From Larix kaempferi (taxonomy: Eukaryota > Streptophyta > Pinopsida > Pinales > Pinaceae), in contig BSBM01000372.1 in assembly GCA_027924585.1 (NCBI GenBank), forward strand, positions 31,924,001 through 31,988,000: 64,000 bases of DNA. Direction: 5' to 3'. How positions within the stretch are numbered: the first letter of the stretch is position 1; every line of letters starts with the position of its first letter. Positions 9,501 through 21,027 of the stretch are shown here, piece after piece. The position numbers and the translations under genes were made by a program. Under the pieces are notes generated by a model. It worked only from the letters and a program-made list of their open reading frames with translations. It did not search any database and was not told the origin of the DNA.

Positions 9501-11139
9501 GTGAGTCTTCCACAGAGCTCCATGAGGTGGAGCAAACCACCAGATAGATTGAGCTATATGGCACTGATGACAGAGTTGATTGACTCTGAACCTTCTAGTT
9601 TCGAGGAGGCTGCACAACATGATGTGTGGCAAGAGGCCATGGTTGAGAAGTATGACTCAATCATGAAGAACCAGGTATGGGAGGTTGTGTCGAGGGCCGA
9701 GGCTTGAAGGTAAAAAGGTGGTGGGATCCAAATGGATCTACTAGGTAAAGCATGCAACAGACATAAGTGTGGAGAAGTACAAGGCTCGCTTCGTGGCTAA
9801 GGGGTATTCACAGAAGGAAGGTATTGACTATGAGGAAACCTTCGCCCCTGTCACCAGGTATTCTTCTATTTAGACTATCCTATCATTGGCAGCAGAGATG
9901 GGTTGGCGCGTTCATCAGATGGACGTAAAGACTGCCTTCGTCAACGGAGTTATTGAGGAAGAGGTGTATATTGAGTAGCCAAAGGGGTTTGAGGTGGAGA
10001 GCAGGGAGTCGCTTGTGTGCAAGTTGCAGAGAGCTCTTTATGGGCTCAAGCAAGCACCTTGAGCATGGTACTCGAGGATTGACAACGATCTACGAGAGAT
10101 GGGTTTCCAGCGGAGTGAGGCAGACCATAACCTGTACTTCTTGTCAGGTGAGGTACCTCTCATACTGGTACTATATGTGGATGATCTCTTTCTTACAGAA
10201 GATGAGAGGTTGATCAGGGATTGCAAGTCCAATCTTGCAATGGAGTTTGAGATGAAAGACCTTGGGTTGATGCATTACTTCCTAGGTCTGGAGGTTTGGC
10301 AGAGAGACGGGTGCTTCTTTATTGGACAAGGGAAGTATGCAGTAGAGATGTTGAGGAGATTCAGGATGGAGGACTGTAGATCTATGGCCACACCTCTAGT
10401 TACCAACTGGAGGAAGATTGATGTATTAGGATCAAAGGAGTTTGATCTTACATTGTATAGGCAGCTTATCGAGTCGCTTATGTATCTGGTCAATACTCGA
10501 CTAGACATTAGCTTTGCAGTTAACTCTTTGAGTCAGTTCATGGTGAACCCTCGAAGAATCAATTGGACAGCTGCAAAGCACATACTTCGCTACATCAAAG
10601 GCACAGTGGAGTATGGTTTGGTTTATGAGTGCAGTGGGAGTATACAGTTGGCAGGGTTCACAGATGCTGACTGGGCAGGATGTGTAGAGGATCGGAAGAG
10701 CACTTCGGGCTGCTGCTTGAGCATTGGATCAGGGGTTGTCTCTTGGTTCAGCAGGAAGCAGAAGTCAGTTGCATCGAGCTCGGCAAAGGCTGAGTACATG
10801 GCAGCCAACATGGCAGCATGTGAGGGGATGTGGCTGAGGAAGTTGCTCTCAGGATTGTTCGAGAGTGAGTTGGAGACTACTATAGTTCACTGTGATAATC
10901 AGAGTGGTATCAACCTTTCTGAGAATCCAGTGTTCCATGACAAAAGTAAACACATTGACATCCAGTATCACTTCCTTAGAGATTGTGTTCAGAGAGGAAC
11001 CATTCGGCTGGAGTACATTCAGACAGATGAGCAGGTGGTAGACATATTCACCAAGGCACTTTGCAAACTCAAGTTTGTAAAGTTCAGAGACAAGGTGGGG
11101 TTGCTACGGAATCCCTTCCTCGTTGAGAGGGAGTGTTAG
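9501..11139 (+). pseudogene. Copia reverse transcriptase and RNase H region
   Basis: Conserved RT blocks appear in order: [45 protein letters not shown] and LVLYVDDLFL with the YVDD catalytic loop (near 10175). RNase H follows with DADWAGC, SSSAKAEYMA and DNQSGINLSENP, ending at TAG 11137-11139. Several stops interrupt 9700-10070, including TAG in EVYIE*PKGF and TGA after KQAP. The last 346 codons (10099-11139) are open. Gene order and motifs are those of plant Ty1-copia. Confidence 0.9.
11122..11133 (+). other. Copia polypurine tract
   Basis: TTGAGAGGGAG abuts the TG of the 3' LTR. It is the usual plus-strand primer position, and the pol stop codon overlaps the LTR start. Confidence 0.7.
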
Positions 11140-12059
11140 AAAGTGGCAACAACGAAGGTCTTCTTGCTTTGCATGTGTCCTTGCATGCAAGAAGACTTAC
11201 ATCAGGAAGCCAAATGTATTTGATGTCTTTTCCAAAGTTTAGACTTAGGAAAAGTACATGAAGTGATCTAATTATTAATTGACTTTTTGGAGTCACTTTT
11301 ATAAAGTGCAACTGAAAATAATTTAAGTGATGGCTAATCTAATCTTGGCCATTGATCTCATCGGAGGATCTCATCCATAGATCTATATTGAGATGTTAGG
11401 TTTTTCGCTTGGCCATTGAGTTAAAAGGAGGACCGATTTGGTGGAGAGGACACACATTGAGAAAAGAGAGACAGAGAAGTTTAAGAGAGAAGTTTGCGGA
11501 GAAGAAGACGGAGGAGCAATCATTTAGAGATCGACAGAGTGATCAGGCAGAGACATAGGGCCGCACGGATTTGCAGAGAGAGGGCCGTACAGACCTGCAG
11601 CTCGGCCGTACAGCAGCCGCAGAGGAACCCGCACGTGTGAGAGGAGGCCGGACGGATCTGTCCGTACAGCGGATGCAAAGACCGTACGGATTCCGTACAG
11701 CTGACGTGGGAGGCCATACAGCTACACAGAGGAGGCCAAACAGGTTTGGGGGTTTTCTCAGTGATTTCCAGTGGCTCGATTTTGCCAGGTTGGCTAAATC
11801 GATTTTCTGAATTGTATTTGTTCCATATCTTCATAATAAAATTTCTTCTTTGACTGCTGCACCGGTTTTTCCATCTTGGGTTTAGTCTGTGGGTTTATAC
11901 CCAAAAAGATCTCCATTGATGTGATTGATGCTATATTTCTTTCAGTATTTATTTTCCGCTGCATAGTGAAGAAATCCATGTGTGGTTAACTGTGGCAATT
12001 GGGTTTAATTAATTAATCTGGCATACATTAACTCAGTGTGGATTTTAAGGAAATTTACA
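11134..12059 (+). repeat. Copia 3' LTR
   Basis: 926 bases, TGTTAGAAAGTGG to GGAAATTTACA. It carries the same TATA, CCGTAC-motif and AATAAAA landmarks as the 5' LTR and retains the roughly 70-bp block (about 11740-11810) missing there. It lacks a short GTGTTCT stretch present in the 5' LTR. Confidence 0.93.
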
Positions 12060-12064
12060 GATTT
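12060..12064. repeat. Copia target-site duplication, right
   Basis: GATTT, matching 1748-1752. Confidence 0.9.
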
Positions 12065-12639
12065 GACCCTGGCGCTTGTCACAGCTGCTTGAAGTTGCAG
12101 CTAGACCACAGGTTGATGGAAAGCTTTGATGCATATTTTTATAAAGAAAGAGGGAATTTAGATTCCTTTAGAGAATGCACTTTTGTAAAATCTGCTGATG
12201 TTATCATGACATCATCCTTGAGCAGAGCTGGGCTGTTTGCCTAAAGGATTCTGCTTACATTACCTTATATGTTAATGGCTGCGACTATTTACATGACATG
12301 ACATGAAACATACGGATGGATTTCTGACATTGCCTAAGTTCTGCCAACATGAACTAATGACAACAAAATCAGCAATGAAGAAAAATGATATTTACTATGC
12401 CAAAAAGAGTTTGGTAAAAAGACATTTTTCTCCAGGATATGGATGAAGACAAGTTAAACTGTTGTTGAAAGAAACATTTAGTTTTCTGTGAATATTAAAG
12501 CAGGTGAGAGTTTTACAGTTATATTGTTAATGAATAGTTTTTTCAAAACCAGCCAAACAAAGGGAAGAAAAATCATATCATTTGATCTGGCAGTAGGTGG
12601 AGCTGGGCACCTTGGGCGTGGAAGACTGTAAAAGTGAGA

Positions 12640-12748
12640 AATTCAACAATATTGGAGATTTGTACGAGTACAAAAATTCCACAATATTGGAGATTTGTAC
12701 GAGTACAAAAATCCCACACAGGATTCTCCATACAAATCTCCAATAATG
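12640..12748. repeat. Tandem-plus-inverted repeat
   Basis: Two direct copies of ATATTGGAGATTTGTACGAG separated by about 36 bases are followed by the inverse TACAAATCTCCAAT, so the second copy can fold into a stem with the third. Confidence 0.75.
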
Positions 12749-12901
12749 TCTTTTACCTGTGATGTTGTAGTGCATGAGTACCAAAGAGTGGTTAGTACAG
12801 TTTAGCAAGAACGAATGTGTAGTAAAGTAATTGCGCCTATAGGTGCATTCTACAGCCCAGTGTGAGGGAGACGTGTAACTTCTTCTATGCTCAACATAAA
12901 A

Positions 12902-13014
12902 CTATCATGCACTGAGAGGGATCAAATACCTTGAGATTCAAACCTTTTTTAGAGTGCAAAAGCTTTAGAAAAGGTTACTCCTCGAGGGATTTGATCCCTG
13001 TCGGTGCGTGATAG
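12902..13014. mobile_element. MITE-like foldback
   Basis: A 113-bp imperfect palindrome. The left arm CTATCATGCACTGAGAGGGA pairs with the inverse of TGATCCCTGTCGGTGCGTGATAG at the right; arms are about 46 bases at roughly three-quarters identity. No clear target duplication is visible, so the transposon family is not assigned. Confidence 0.5.
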
Positions 13015-14386
13015 ATCTGGAGTTAAGATGGATCTTATGCTGGTTTAACAGTATTATGGAGTGCACAATTTAAATAGAACAATAACAGTAAATATGCACA
13101 GTAATAGAAGATACTTAGGCAGTTAAGTTGACGTGCACAGAATAAAAAAGGAATCTACCTATGTATGTTATGCAGCAGTGAACCATGGAGCATCCATTAA
13201 CACTCAAAGCAAATCCCGGGAAGATAAAAGATAAATGGTTTAAATCTGTATACTTGCTATTTGGTCACAAAGTGTGTTACAAATTAAGTGCCGTGACTAT
13301 GAATCTGTGAAGTAAATGTGCATGCCAGCCTTGTAACAAAAGGTTGTGGCAGCTAGTCACACCAATGCATGATAAAGAGAAGACATACACTGATGCATGA
13401 TGAAGAGAAGACATTCTAAGATGCTAATATGATGATTTACATATGAGCTATGATACAATATTTATTCATGAAAAACAGAAATAATGCCTGCTCCAAGGTG
13501 GTCTTAGACATTCAGTTGTGAGCATTGTGTGTGGTGTTGATCACTTATTTGGGGCCAGTCTTGCTCGCAACTGGGTCAACTTTGATCACCCAGTTTGTAT
13601 TCTCTGCAGTCCCTTTCGGCAGTGCTCTAGTGTTGAAATGGCACACTGAGCTGTTGTTGAAGTGGTGCAGGTTGCTAAACGATGAACTGGTGTCAAAAAT
13701 GCTTGGTACGGTGGTTGAAGGTTTTGTACAATGATATTTTTTTGGTGTGTTTTGTTTTAACTTTTGACATAGACTAGTGGTTTATTTGGAACTCACTTCC
13801 CGCTCCTCTAACAGTTTGTTGCTTCATTATATTTGGTCAGTAACAAGATGTTATTTCAATGAATTAATTAATTTGGTATTTTGCTAAGGAATTATTGATT
13901 ACAAATGTCTTTAGGTTCATGCTATCCAAGTTCTTGCCTAGTCCTTTCATTCTGACACTTTTCTTAGCTGGTGAGGCTTAGGGATCAATCATAATTTTTT
14001 TTTTCAAAATATTATTTCAATTGTTACATGGAATTTGGTTTCATGCCATGCTTCTGGTTAAATGAAGCCATTTACTGGATGTATTTGGTTTGTTTACCAC
14101 TTTTCTATGCGTCTATTATATTTATTTTGAAAGATATTATGTAAATCGCTACATGTACACCGTATTGTTCTATTCTTCTGGTTCAATGGAACCATTTAAC
14201 AAATGTATTTGGTTTGTTTACCATTTTTCCATGCACTGTTTGCAATTTTGATTTGTTTTCAGTTTGTTGGTGACAATGAGCATATGTTCAAATTGATGTT
14301 CCAACCACCAGGATAATTCTTTCCAAAAGATACTTTATAATTCTTGATTAGGGTATTTGAAAATACTCTGGGTACCTATGTAATTT

Positions 14387-14601
14387 TTTTTCCAGGTAAA
14401 TTATCCTGGGGCAAACCCCCAGTCACTTCTCCTCATTTCAAGGAAGGTACCCAGAATAAACCCTAGAATTCTTAGGGCACAAGGCAATTACAACAATATA
14501 CTCATTATGAGCTCAACATGTCACTTACAAGAATAGAACCTGGGTGTAGAGGATAACACTCCATCCCACAACCACTCGGACTAAGCCTAATTGACGGCTA
14601 A
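14387..14601 (-). mobile_element. tRNA-derived SINE, copy 1
   Basis: Read on the minus strand, it starts near 14601 with a box-A-like GGCTTAGTCCGAGTGG. A box-B-like AGGTTCTATTC follows, then TTGTAAGTGACATG and a tail ending in an A-run (T-run at 14384-14391 on the plus strand). An 11-bp duplication CTATGTAATTT brackets it (14376-14386 and 14602-14612). Internal Pol III boxes, the A tail and long target duplications define a SINE. Confidence 0.75.
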
Positions 14602-14841
14602 CTATGTAATTTATGTGTACTTGTTTGCAATTCCTATTGACCTGTTAGTTTATAAGCAATAGCAAGCATATATAATCAAGGATGCTACCAATTGTTGAAT
14701 CAATACTTTCCAAAATTTTAAGAGTTTTGAATACAATCACTCAGAATTGCTTTGGGCAACCCTGTAATTTGTGGTTCTCCTTTATATTGGTATCTTTTTT
14801 CTGACGAGTTCTAAAGTGGTTTGTATTGCTATGACATGTGC

Positions 14842-15175
14842 GGATTTGGTTAATTGATTGACTGCAAATCATGAAACTTTCCTGTTTGATTTAAGCATGT
14901 CTGCAATGAAAACTGTGTTGATTCTTTTGCATTCTGTTTTGGAATTAGTAGCGCATTTGGTTAATTGATTGACTGCAAGTCATGAAACTTTCCCGTTTGA
15001 TTTAAGCAGGTCTGCAATGAAAACTGTGTTGATTCTTTTGCATTCTGTTTTGGAATTAGTAGCGCATTTGGTTAATTGATTGACTGCAAGTCACGAAACT
15101 TTCCCATTTGATTTAAGCAGGTCTGCAATGAAAACTGTGTTGATTCTTTTGCATTCTGTTTTGGAATTAGTAGCA
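14842..15175. repeat. Three tandem copies of a 111-bp unit
   Basis: ATTTGGTTAATTGATTGACT recurs at about 14844, 14955 and 15066, a strict 111-base period. The last two copies are nearly identical and the first is slightly diverged. Confidence 0.9.
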
Positions 15176-15761
15176 ATTGTAATAGATTGAGGGAGAGCAT
15201 ACTAGCATTCTTGTATTTTCTGCTTGCTGGATTTCTCATTACAATATGTACATTTGTATTTTTGACTGCATTGTTTTAAACAGCAATTGTTTAATTTTAA
15301 GTGATGTCTTAGAGAACCTTGCACGTACAATAATGTTATTGCATTTATCTTCCACGACTTGTTTGCAAAATCACAAGTTTTCAATATGTTAAATTCTTTC
15401 CTTAGTACAAAATGCTTCAACTCTCGTTAATCGTTGTACCTTGTATTTCTTTATTGATTATTTGCGATTTGGTCTCCGTGTTAAAGTTTTCCTTTTTAGT
15501 ATATTCTCAAAATCATATAACTCATTCTTGTTTTTGCTTGAGATAATTATTGTTACATGCTTGTTCTGATTGTACTCATAACTCTTAGAGGTTAACAATT
15601 GTTGCCTCCATTTGTCTATTTCATGTGTGCTGGCAAGTATTTCTTTATTGCATGTAGATTGTCTCTTGTTGCAAGTGATTTGGTTCCCTTTTGGCAATCA
15701 AACTACCCTTATTTTCATTCCATAGGTGTCACTTTCCACTATAAAAGGCTTCAAGGAAGCC

Positions 15762-15957
15762 GAGTCTTGTCAAGATTGGAACTATTTTATTACTTTTTTG
15801 ATCCATTGAGACATTGTTCATCTTCTTGGTTTCATTTAAACAAATTCCCACTCAAAATAGAGTCTTGTCAAGATTGGAACTATTTTATTACTTTTTTGAT
15901 CCATTGAGACATTGTTCATCTTCCTGGTTTCATTTAAACAAATTCCCACTCAAAATA
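15762..15957. repeat. 98-bp tandem duplication
   Basis: GAGTCTTGTCAAGATTGGAA starts at 15762 and again at 15860; the copies differ by about one base. Confidence 0.92.
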
Positions 15958-16857
15958 TTGACAAGGACCATGTCAAATCTCCTCACAAACCTATGATAGT
16001 ATTTAGTGGATCTGATTATTTCTCACAGAATTTAAAGATTTTGTGTCTGGGACAATTCGAGTATGGCATTGCTCTTTTTGGACCAATTTAGCTTCTTCCG
16101 AAGTGATGTGCTCTTGATGCTAAAAGTTTTGCCATTTGACCATTTGGTACAAAATATAGCATTTCTCAGGGTTAGAGGATTATTTCACTTGATGTTTTTT
16201 TGGATTCTAAAAATGAATTAAATATAATTGAAAATTTCCAACGCAATTTTCCTCGAGAAGGGTTTAAAGTCATTGCTTGTGGCCCATTGAATTTTTGCCG
16301 CAACCTTAACCAAAAGTCATTACTTTGAATTCATAAAGTGCTTTGTTCTAGATGAAATTCTTTAGTTGCTTCTTTGTGAATTTTGTTTTGTTGGACCCCA
16401 ATTGATGGTTGACATTTGAGAAGCAGCATACATTGTTAAGGTCATCAGAGAATGATCAATCCAAGGAATGGGATACATATTCACCATCTAGTTACAGTGT
16501 ACTTAGTATTGACTGTCCAATGGTTTGATTTCATTAGTGCATCAATCCTTGGATAAATAGCTCATTATTACTCCAAAGGTTCAAGTTTACACATCATTGT
16601 TGGACCTATGCCTCTGCTAGATGTGTGCATCAAGGCTACTGTTGGAAAGTGATTTCTTTCCCACGATTCATCCCTCCCTCTACCTGAGGGTCCTTAGTTG
16701 TACCTGTGCTTTGTGACTGATGAATCCTAGCAATTTAATATTTTTTGTAGTTACTTATACCTGTCTTGATCTAGTTTTCAACTGCCCTTTACTTAATTTT
16801 ATATTATGTTTTTTGTTTTACCCAACAATATGGGTACAAACTACAAAATTGGTACAG

Positions 16858-18670
16858 GCTGTTGCAAACTCAACGTCAGCAACATTTCTACGTGTTGTTG
16901 GAAGTGAGCTGATCCAGAAATATTTGGGAGATGGACCAAAATTGGTGCGAGAGCTTTTTCGTGTGGCTGATGATCTTTCCCCATCAATTGTCTTTATTGA
17001 TGAAATTGATGCTATAGGCACTAAAAGGTATCATGTAATTAGGTTATTATAAATGCAATGTTTGGCAATTATTTCACAGGACTTTTCTCGATTTAGTTTA
17101 AATTCAGACTAAGAAAGTTCAATATTTAGGAGTGGTATCATCATCTAAGTTTCTGATGTTGGATTTCTGTAGGTATGATGCTCATTCAGGGGGTGAGCGA
17201 GAAATCCAGCGCACTATGTTAGAGTTGTTAAATCAACTGGATGGTTTTGACGCAAGAGGTGATGTTAAGGTTATCCTGGCAACCAATCGGATTGAGAGTT
17301 TAGACCCTGCTTTGCTACGGCCTGGTAGAATAGATAGAAAGATAGAATTTCCTCTTCCTGACATAAAAACAAGGAGGCGCATATTCCTGGTAATAGCTTA
17401 ATGCTTTGAATTATCATACTCTTCAAGTCTTTATTTATCACCAAATTGCTGGTATTTTGTGTAGTGTTTGGATGCAATATTTGCTTAGGAAATAAAATGC
17501 TACAGCTTTCTAGGAAACAAGTTTTGTTTTTCAGTGCAAGTAGTATATATATACTATTCTAGTTTCACTTTTGAAATTCTTCATTTTATTTTTACTAGCC
17601 TGAGCATATTTACCAGTTAGAAATTATTTTCTATGTTGTAGAACTACAAAAGGCATATTTATCAGTTAGATATTGTTTTCTCTGTTGTAGATACATACTG
17701 CAAGGATGACACTCGCAGATGATGTTAATTTAGAGGAATTCGTAATGACAAAGGATGAGTTCTCCGGAGCAGATATCAAAGCTATTTGCACTGAAGCAGG
17801 GTTGCTTGCTTTGAGAGAAAGGCGTATGAAGGTAAGCGTTTTGACAGGAGACTGGTGAGATGGTGGTATCTCAGCTTGAGAATGTGGTCTATGAGATAAC
17901 TGTGCTTTTATTTCCATGGCTATCTTTTTATTGATTTTTAGTAGGCATGGTTCTGATCTGTCTCATTGTGTAGTATATTTTCTCGGGATTGTAAAATCTC
18001 ACAGAAAAGGTTATTACTTATTGTTTCTTCTTTTCTTTTCGGTTCATTGCCTGCATGATATTGAATAATGTTCATTTTCAAGGCTTTCATATTATTAAAA
18101 TGGTTTACATGATCAAAAGGAATCTATTTACAGCAATCTTCTATCATAGTGGGAATATCATTATTATTATATATGGAAATAATTTTTTCTTTTTTAGCTT
18201 TTTCTCAAAGAACCGGATCGAGCTGGATGAGCATCACTGATAACATTTGTATTTGAAAACACAGTGTGTTTTATTTTAAGCAGTAATACAGCTTGTGGTG
18301 GGGGTTCAGAGATGCTATCATGATGGTCATAACTTGGGGATTATGGAGTGTATTGAAATCTTGATTGCTCATTATCGTTCTACTTGGCAATAAACTAAAG
18401 TGTGAACTTATGCAATATATATTTGCTTTGAGAGGGTCAATTATTTAGATGAATTTCACGGGGAGTCTCTGATCATTTCAAATGCGTGTGATCATTGTAG
18501 CTAATTCCATAATTCTGAATCTATTTGGTATATTAACATCTTGATATTCTTCATTGATTTATCGGTAATTATACATTTTGTTTCAGGTAACCCAAGTTGA
18601 TTTTAAGAAAGCCAAGGAGAAAGTTATGTTCAAGAAGAAGGAAGGTGTGCCTGAAGGTCTATACATGTAA
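16858..18670 (+). CDS. RPT2: 26S proteasome regulatory ATPase RPT2, C-terminal four exons
   Basis: Exons are 16858-17027, 17173-17389, 17691-17831 and 18587-18670. All three introns have GT...AG ends and frames that join cleanly. They give 203 residues ending in TAA. The first exon starts [18 protein letters not shown], just after where Walker A should end. Walker B is [10 protein letters not shown]; the second region of homology is [18 protein letters not shown]. The C-terminus GLYM is the HbYX motif by which RPT subunits dock on the 20S core. RPT2 is normally about 440 residues, so roughly the first 240, including Walker A, are absent. It unfolds and feeds ubiquitinated substrates in the 19S base. 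Either an intron longer than 16.8 kb lies upstream or this is a 5'-truncated copy. Coding sequence shows no decay. Confidence 0.95.
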
Positions 18671-20390
18671 TGTTTTGAGACGCAGGGGAATCATTTTAAA
18701 TGTGACGATATCGAAGTTTTCCGTGTAAATGAAAACAACTATTCTTCTCTTAAAGGCTTGTATTCCTTGGCATCGGGGGTGCCAAATGAGACGGTGCGTT
18801 TACCATTTATGTGCGCCATAAGATGCATCCTACGTGCTCTGTCATCTTGACACTTGAAAAAAATATTCTTATAATTTGTTATTTTGTATCAGTTCTAGAA
18901 AAAGTATGCTATTCATTGATTTGGGGAAAGTTGTTATTTTGTATCAGTTGTAGAAAAAGTATGCTATTTATTGATTTGGGGGATAAATTTGATTCCTGCA
19001 TCTGTTTCAAGACTTAACAAGAAACTGCAAGCAGCCTAGTTCCCAGGACAGTTCTAGTGCCAAAGCCACGAGTTTGGCCCAAAGCTTGAAGGCTTGAAGC
19101 GTGTGTTTTATTCAGGAGATCCATAGTTGTTTACAAAAGCAACTTGTTTAGAGTTCTCTGAACGTCATCTTGGGTATAAGTTCTTCGAGCTGAATTTCCT
19201 GAAGTGCATTTTGGTATTTTATTGGAAGGTAAATAAACCTAAAAGGCTAGGTGCACTGAAGTGATATTTAATTACAAATGTTGGCTGGACTGGTTTTGAG
19301 AAATAGTCAAGCTATTCTAATTTTATATCTTGCATATCCAGTAAAAGCACACAAGTCCTTTCATGTAGAAATGCTGGCAGAGTTTAATTAATGTAAATGA
19401 TGTATGGCATGGTGTTGAACGAGGTTGAAAGGGCAATTACATTGGACAGGAATGATTGATTATGCATTCGTTGACATGTAATTTCTCGTACATCTCCGGA
19501 ATTTGAGCCTTCGTTTTATCTGTTTTAAAAGGACTGTCAATTATGTTTGGCAAATGGATAATTAGCTCAAGCGGAACATTGGCTATTTATATGATGTTAA
19601 TTAAGTTCCTCAAGTCAACTACATGACAGCGCATGATTGCGTAGTTTTTGTTAACTTATATCTATGCAATTCAATCATATGGAATGCATAGTTCTTCGCT
19701 ATTACTGTATAAAGTTCTCTCTTTTAGCATAAAAAATGAGAGCAATCAAATGGGATGCATAGTTCTTCGTTCTTAGTGTATAAAGTTCTCTCTATTAGTA
19801 TAAAAGATGAGATGAGGGGTTGGTGGAATCTTTAATCATAAAAAATGAGAGCAATCAAATGGGATGCATAGTTCTTCGTTCTTAGTGTATAAAGTTCTCT
19901 CTAAAAGATGAGATGAGGGGTTGGTGGAATGCCAACTTTAGTTTGCTCCGATACTTATGTCACAAGGTTGAAACCTGGGGGCAGGGAGGATGCAATTTTG
20001 TAAAAATTTAAAATTTTTACAAAATAATAAATAAATAAATTTTAAAAAGTTAACACGGAAAGTTGAATTTTAGAAAGTTAAATAAATTATAAAAAAATTT
20101 AAGAAGATGAATTATAAAAAAAATAAAAATAATAAATAAATAAATTTAAAAATAATAAATATATAAATTTCAAAAAGTTAATTAGGAAAGTTGAATTTTA
20201 AAAAGTTAAATAAATTATAAAAGAATTTAAAAAGTTAAATTAATAAAATTGAATTTTAAAAAGTTAAGTAAATTATTAACGAATAACTTGTAAATGTAAG
20301 ATGTTTTTATTTTTAAATAAATTTAAAAAATTAAAAAAGAAAAAAAATACAAAAAAATATTATAGTTTAATCCCACCTTTATTATAGGTA
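18671..20390. repeat. RPT2 downstream region with tandem duplications
   Basis: The beginning is presumably the RPT2 3' UTR. Two copies of a roughly 55-bp unit (TTTTGTATCAGTTSTAGAAAAAGTATGC) lie at about 18878-18981. Between 19680 and 19930 a unit containing GCATAGTTCTTCG and GTATAAAGTTCTCTC occurs three times. From about 19990 to 20370 the sequence is almost pure A/T with repeated AAAGTTAAATAAATTATAAA blocks. No gene seen. Confidence 0.7.
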
Positions 20391-21027
20391 GTGGCTTCAC
20401 CTCTTTCCATCCTCCTTTGCCTGGGGCACATAAAGCATATAAAGGAGGATTTGATTATGGGTGGGATGAGTCCCTCTTTTATGTGTCTCCTAAAGATTTC
20501 CATATGTAATTTTCATGTGTTGTTATATGATTTATTTGATAAAATTCTGAATAAGAACTTTGTCATGAGTTCATAGGAGTTGAAAACCACTTCTTAAACA
20601 TAGCAATCATATGTAGACAAATACAAAATTTAGCATTGTCACTAGAAAAAAATTGTGTGCATTCCCATTCATCTTTCTTGAAGTGATAAGAGTTTTGAAA
20701 TCATATAATTTTGATTTTTCACATGCACTATAGGAACACATACCTCCTTACTCCTATAATTTCTATCTTGAAATTTATCATCCATGCTTTGGATTTTCTT
20801 CTCAAGCCAATGTATTTAAGCAATTCATCCTTAAGCCCACCTTCATATTTCATGCCCTACAATCATATTTATATTTTATCTCATTTGGAATGCTAGCTTC
20901 CACTTTAAGTTTGCAAACTATACTTTAAAATCATCACTTGTCTTCTTTGATCTTTAGGTGTTGTCTCACTCATTGAACAATACCATAGTGTCACTGGTGT
21001 ATGCATGAGACTCCTCTTTAGGCTCGA

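Larger units (their letters stand above)
1753..12059 (+). mobile_element. Ty1-copia LTR retrotransposon containing a nested hAT transposon
   Basis: The element has two LTRs (1753-2620 and 11134-12059) beginning TGTT and ending TACA, a degenerate tRNA-Met-like primer site at 2621, gag-protease-integrase-RT-RNase H order, a purine-rich tract just before the 3' LTR, and a perfect GATTT duplication outside. Integrase before RT marks the Ty1-copia superfamily. Of its 10.3 kb, 4.4 kb (2907-7290) is a later hAT insertion within gag. The internal region has many stops and frameshifts, so the copy is dead. The LTRs differ by scattered substitutions and one roughly 70-bp block missing from the 5' LTR, so it is not recent. 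Confidence 0.95.
12065..16857. other. Intronic or intergenic DNA upstream of the RPT2 exons
   Basis: I see no coding exon here; in particular nothing encodes the RPT2 Walker A segment (GEPGTGKT). It holds a short foldback, a MITE-like palindrome, a SINE and four tandem duplications listed separately. A further pair about 128 bases apart lies at 14040-14240 (shared ATGTATTTGGTTTGTTTACCA), and a 27-base pair lies near 13360-13412 (GATGCATGATRAAGAGAAGACAT). Confidence 0.6.

Noticed and set aside
13525-13734. 69-codon ORF considered as an RPT2 upstream exon
   Set aside because: Its residues do not match the RPT2 N-terminal or Walker A region, and no fitting splice frame joins it to 16858.
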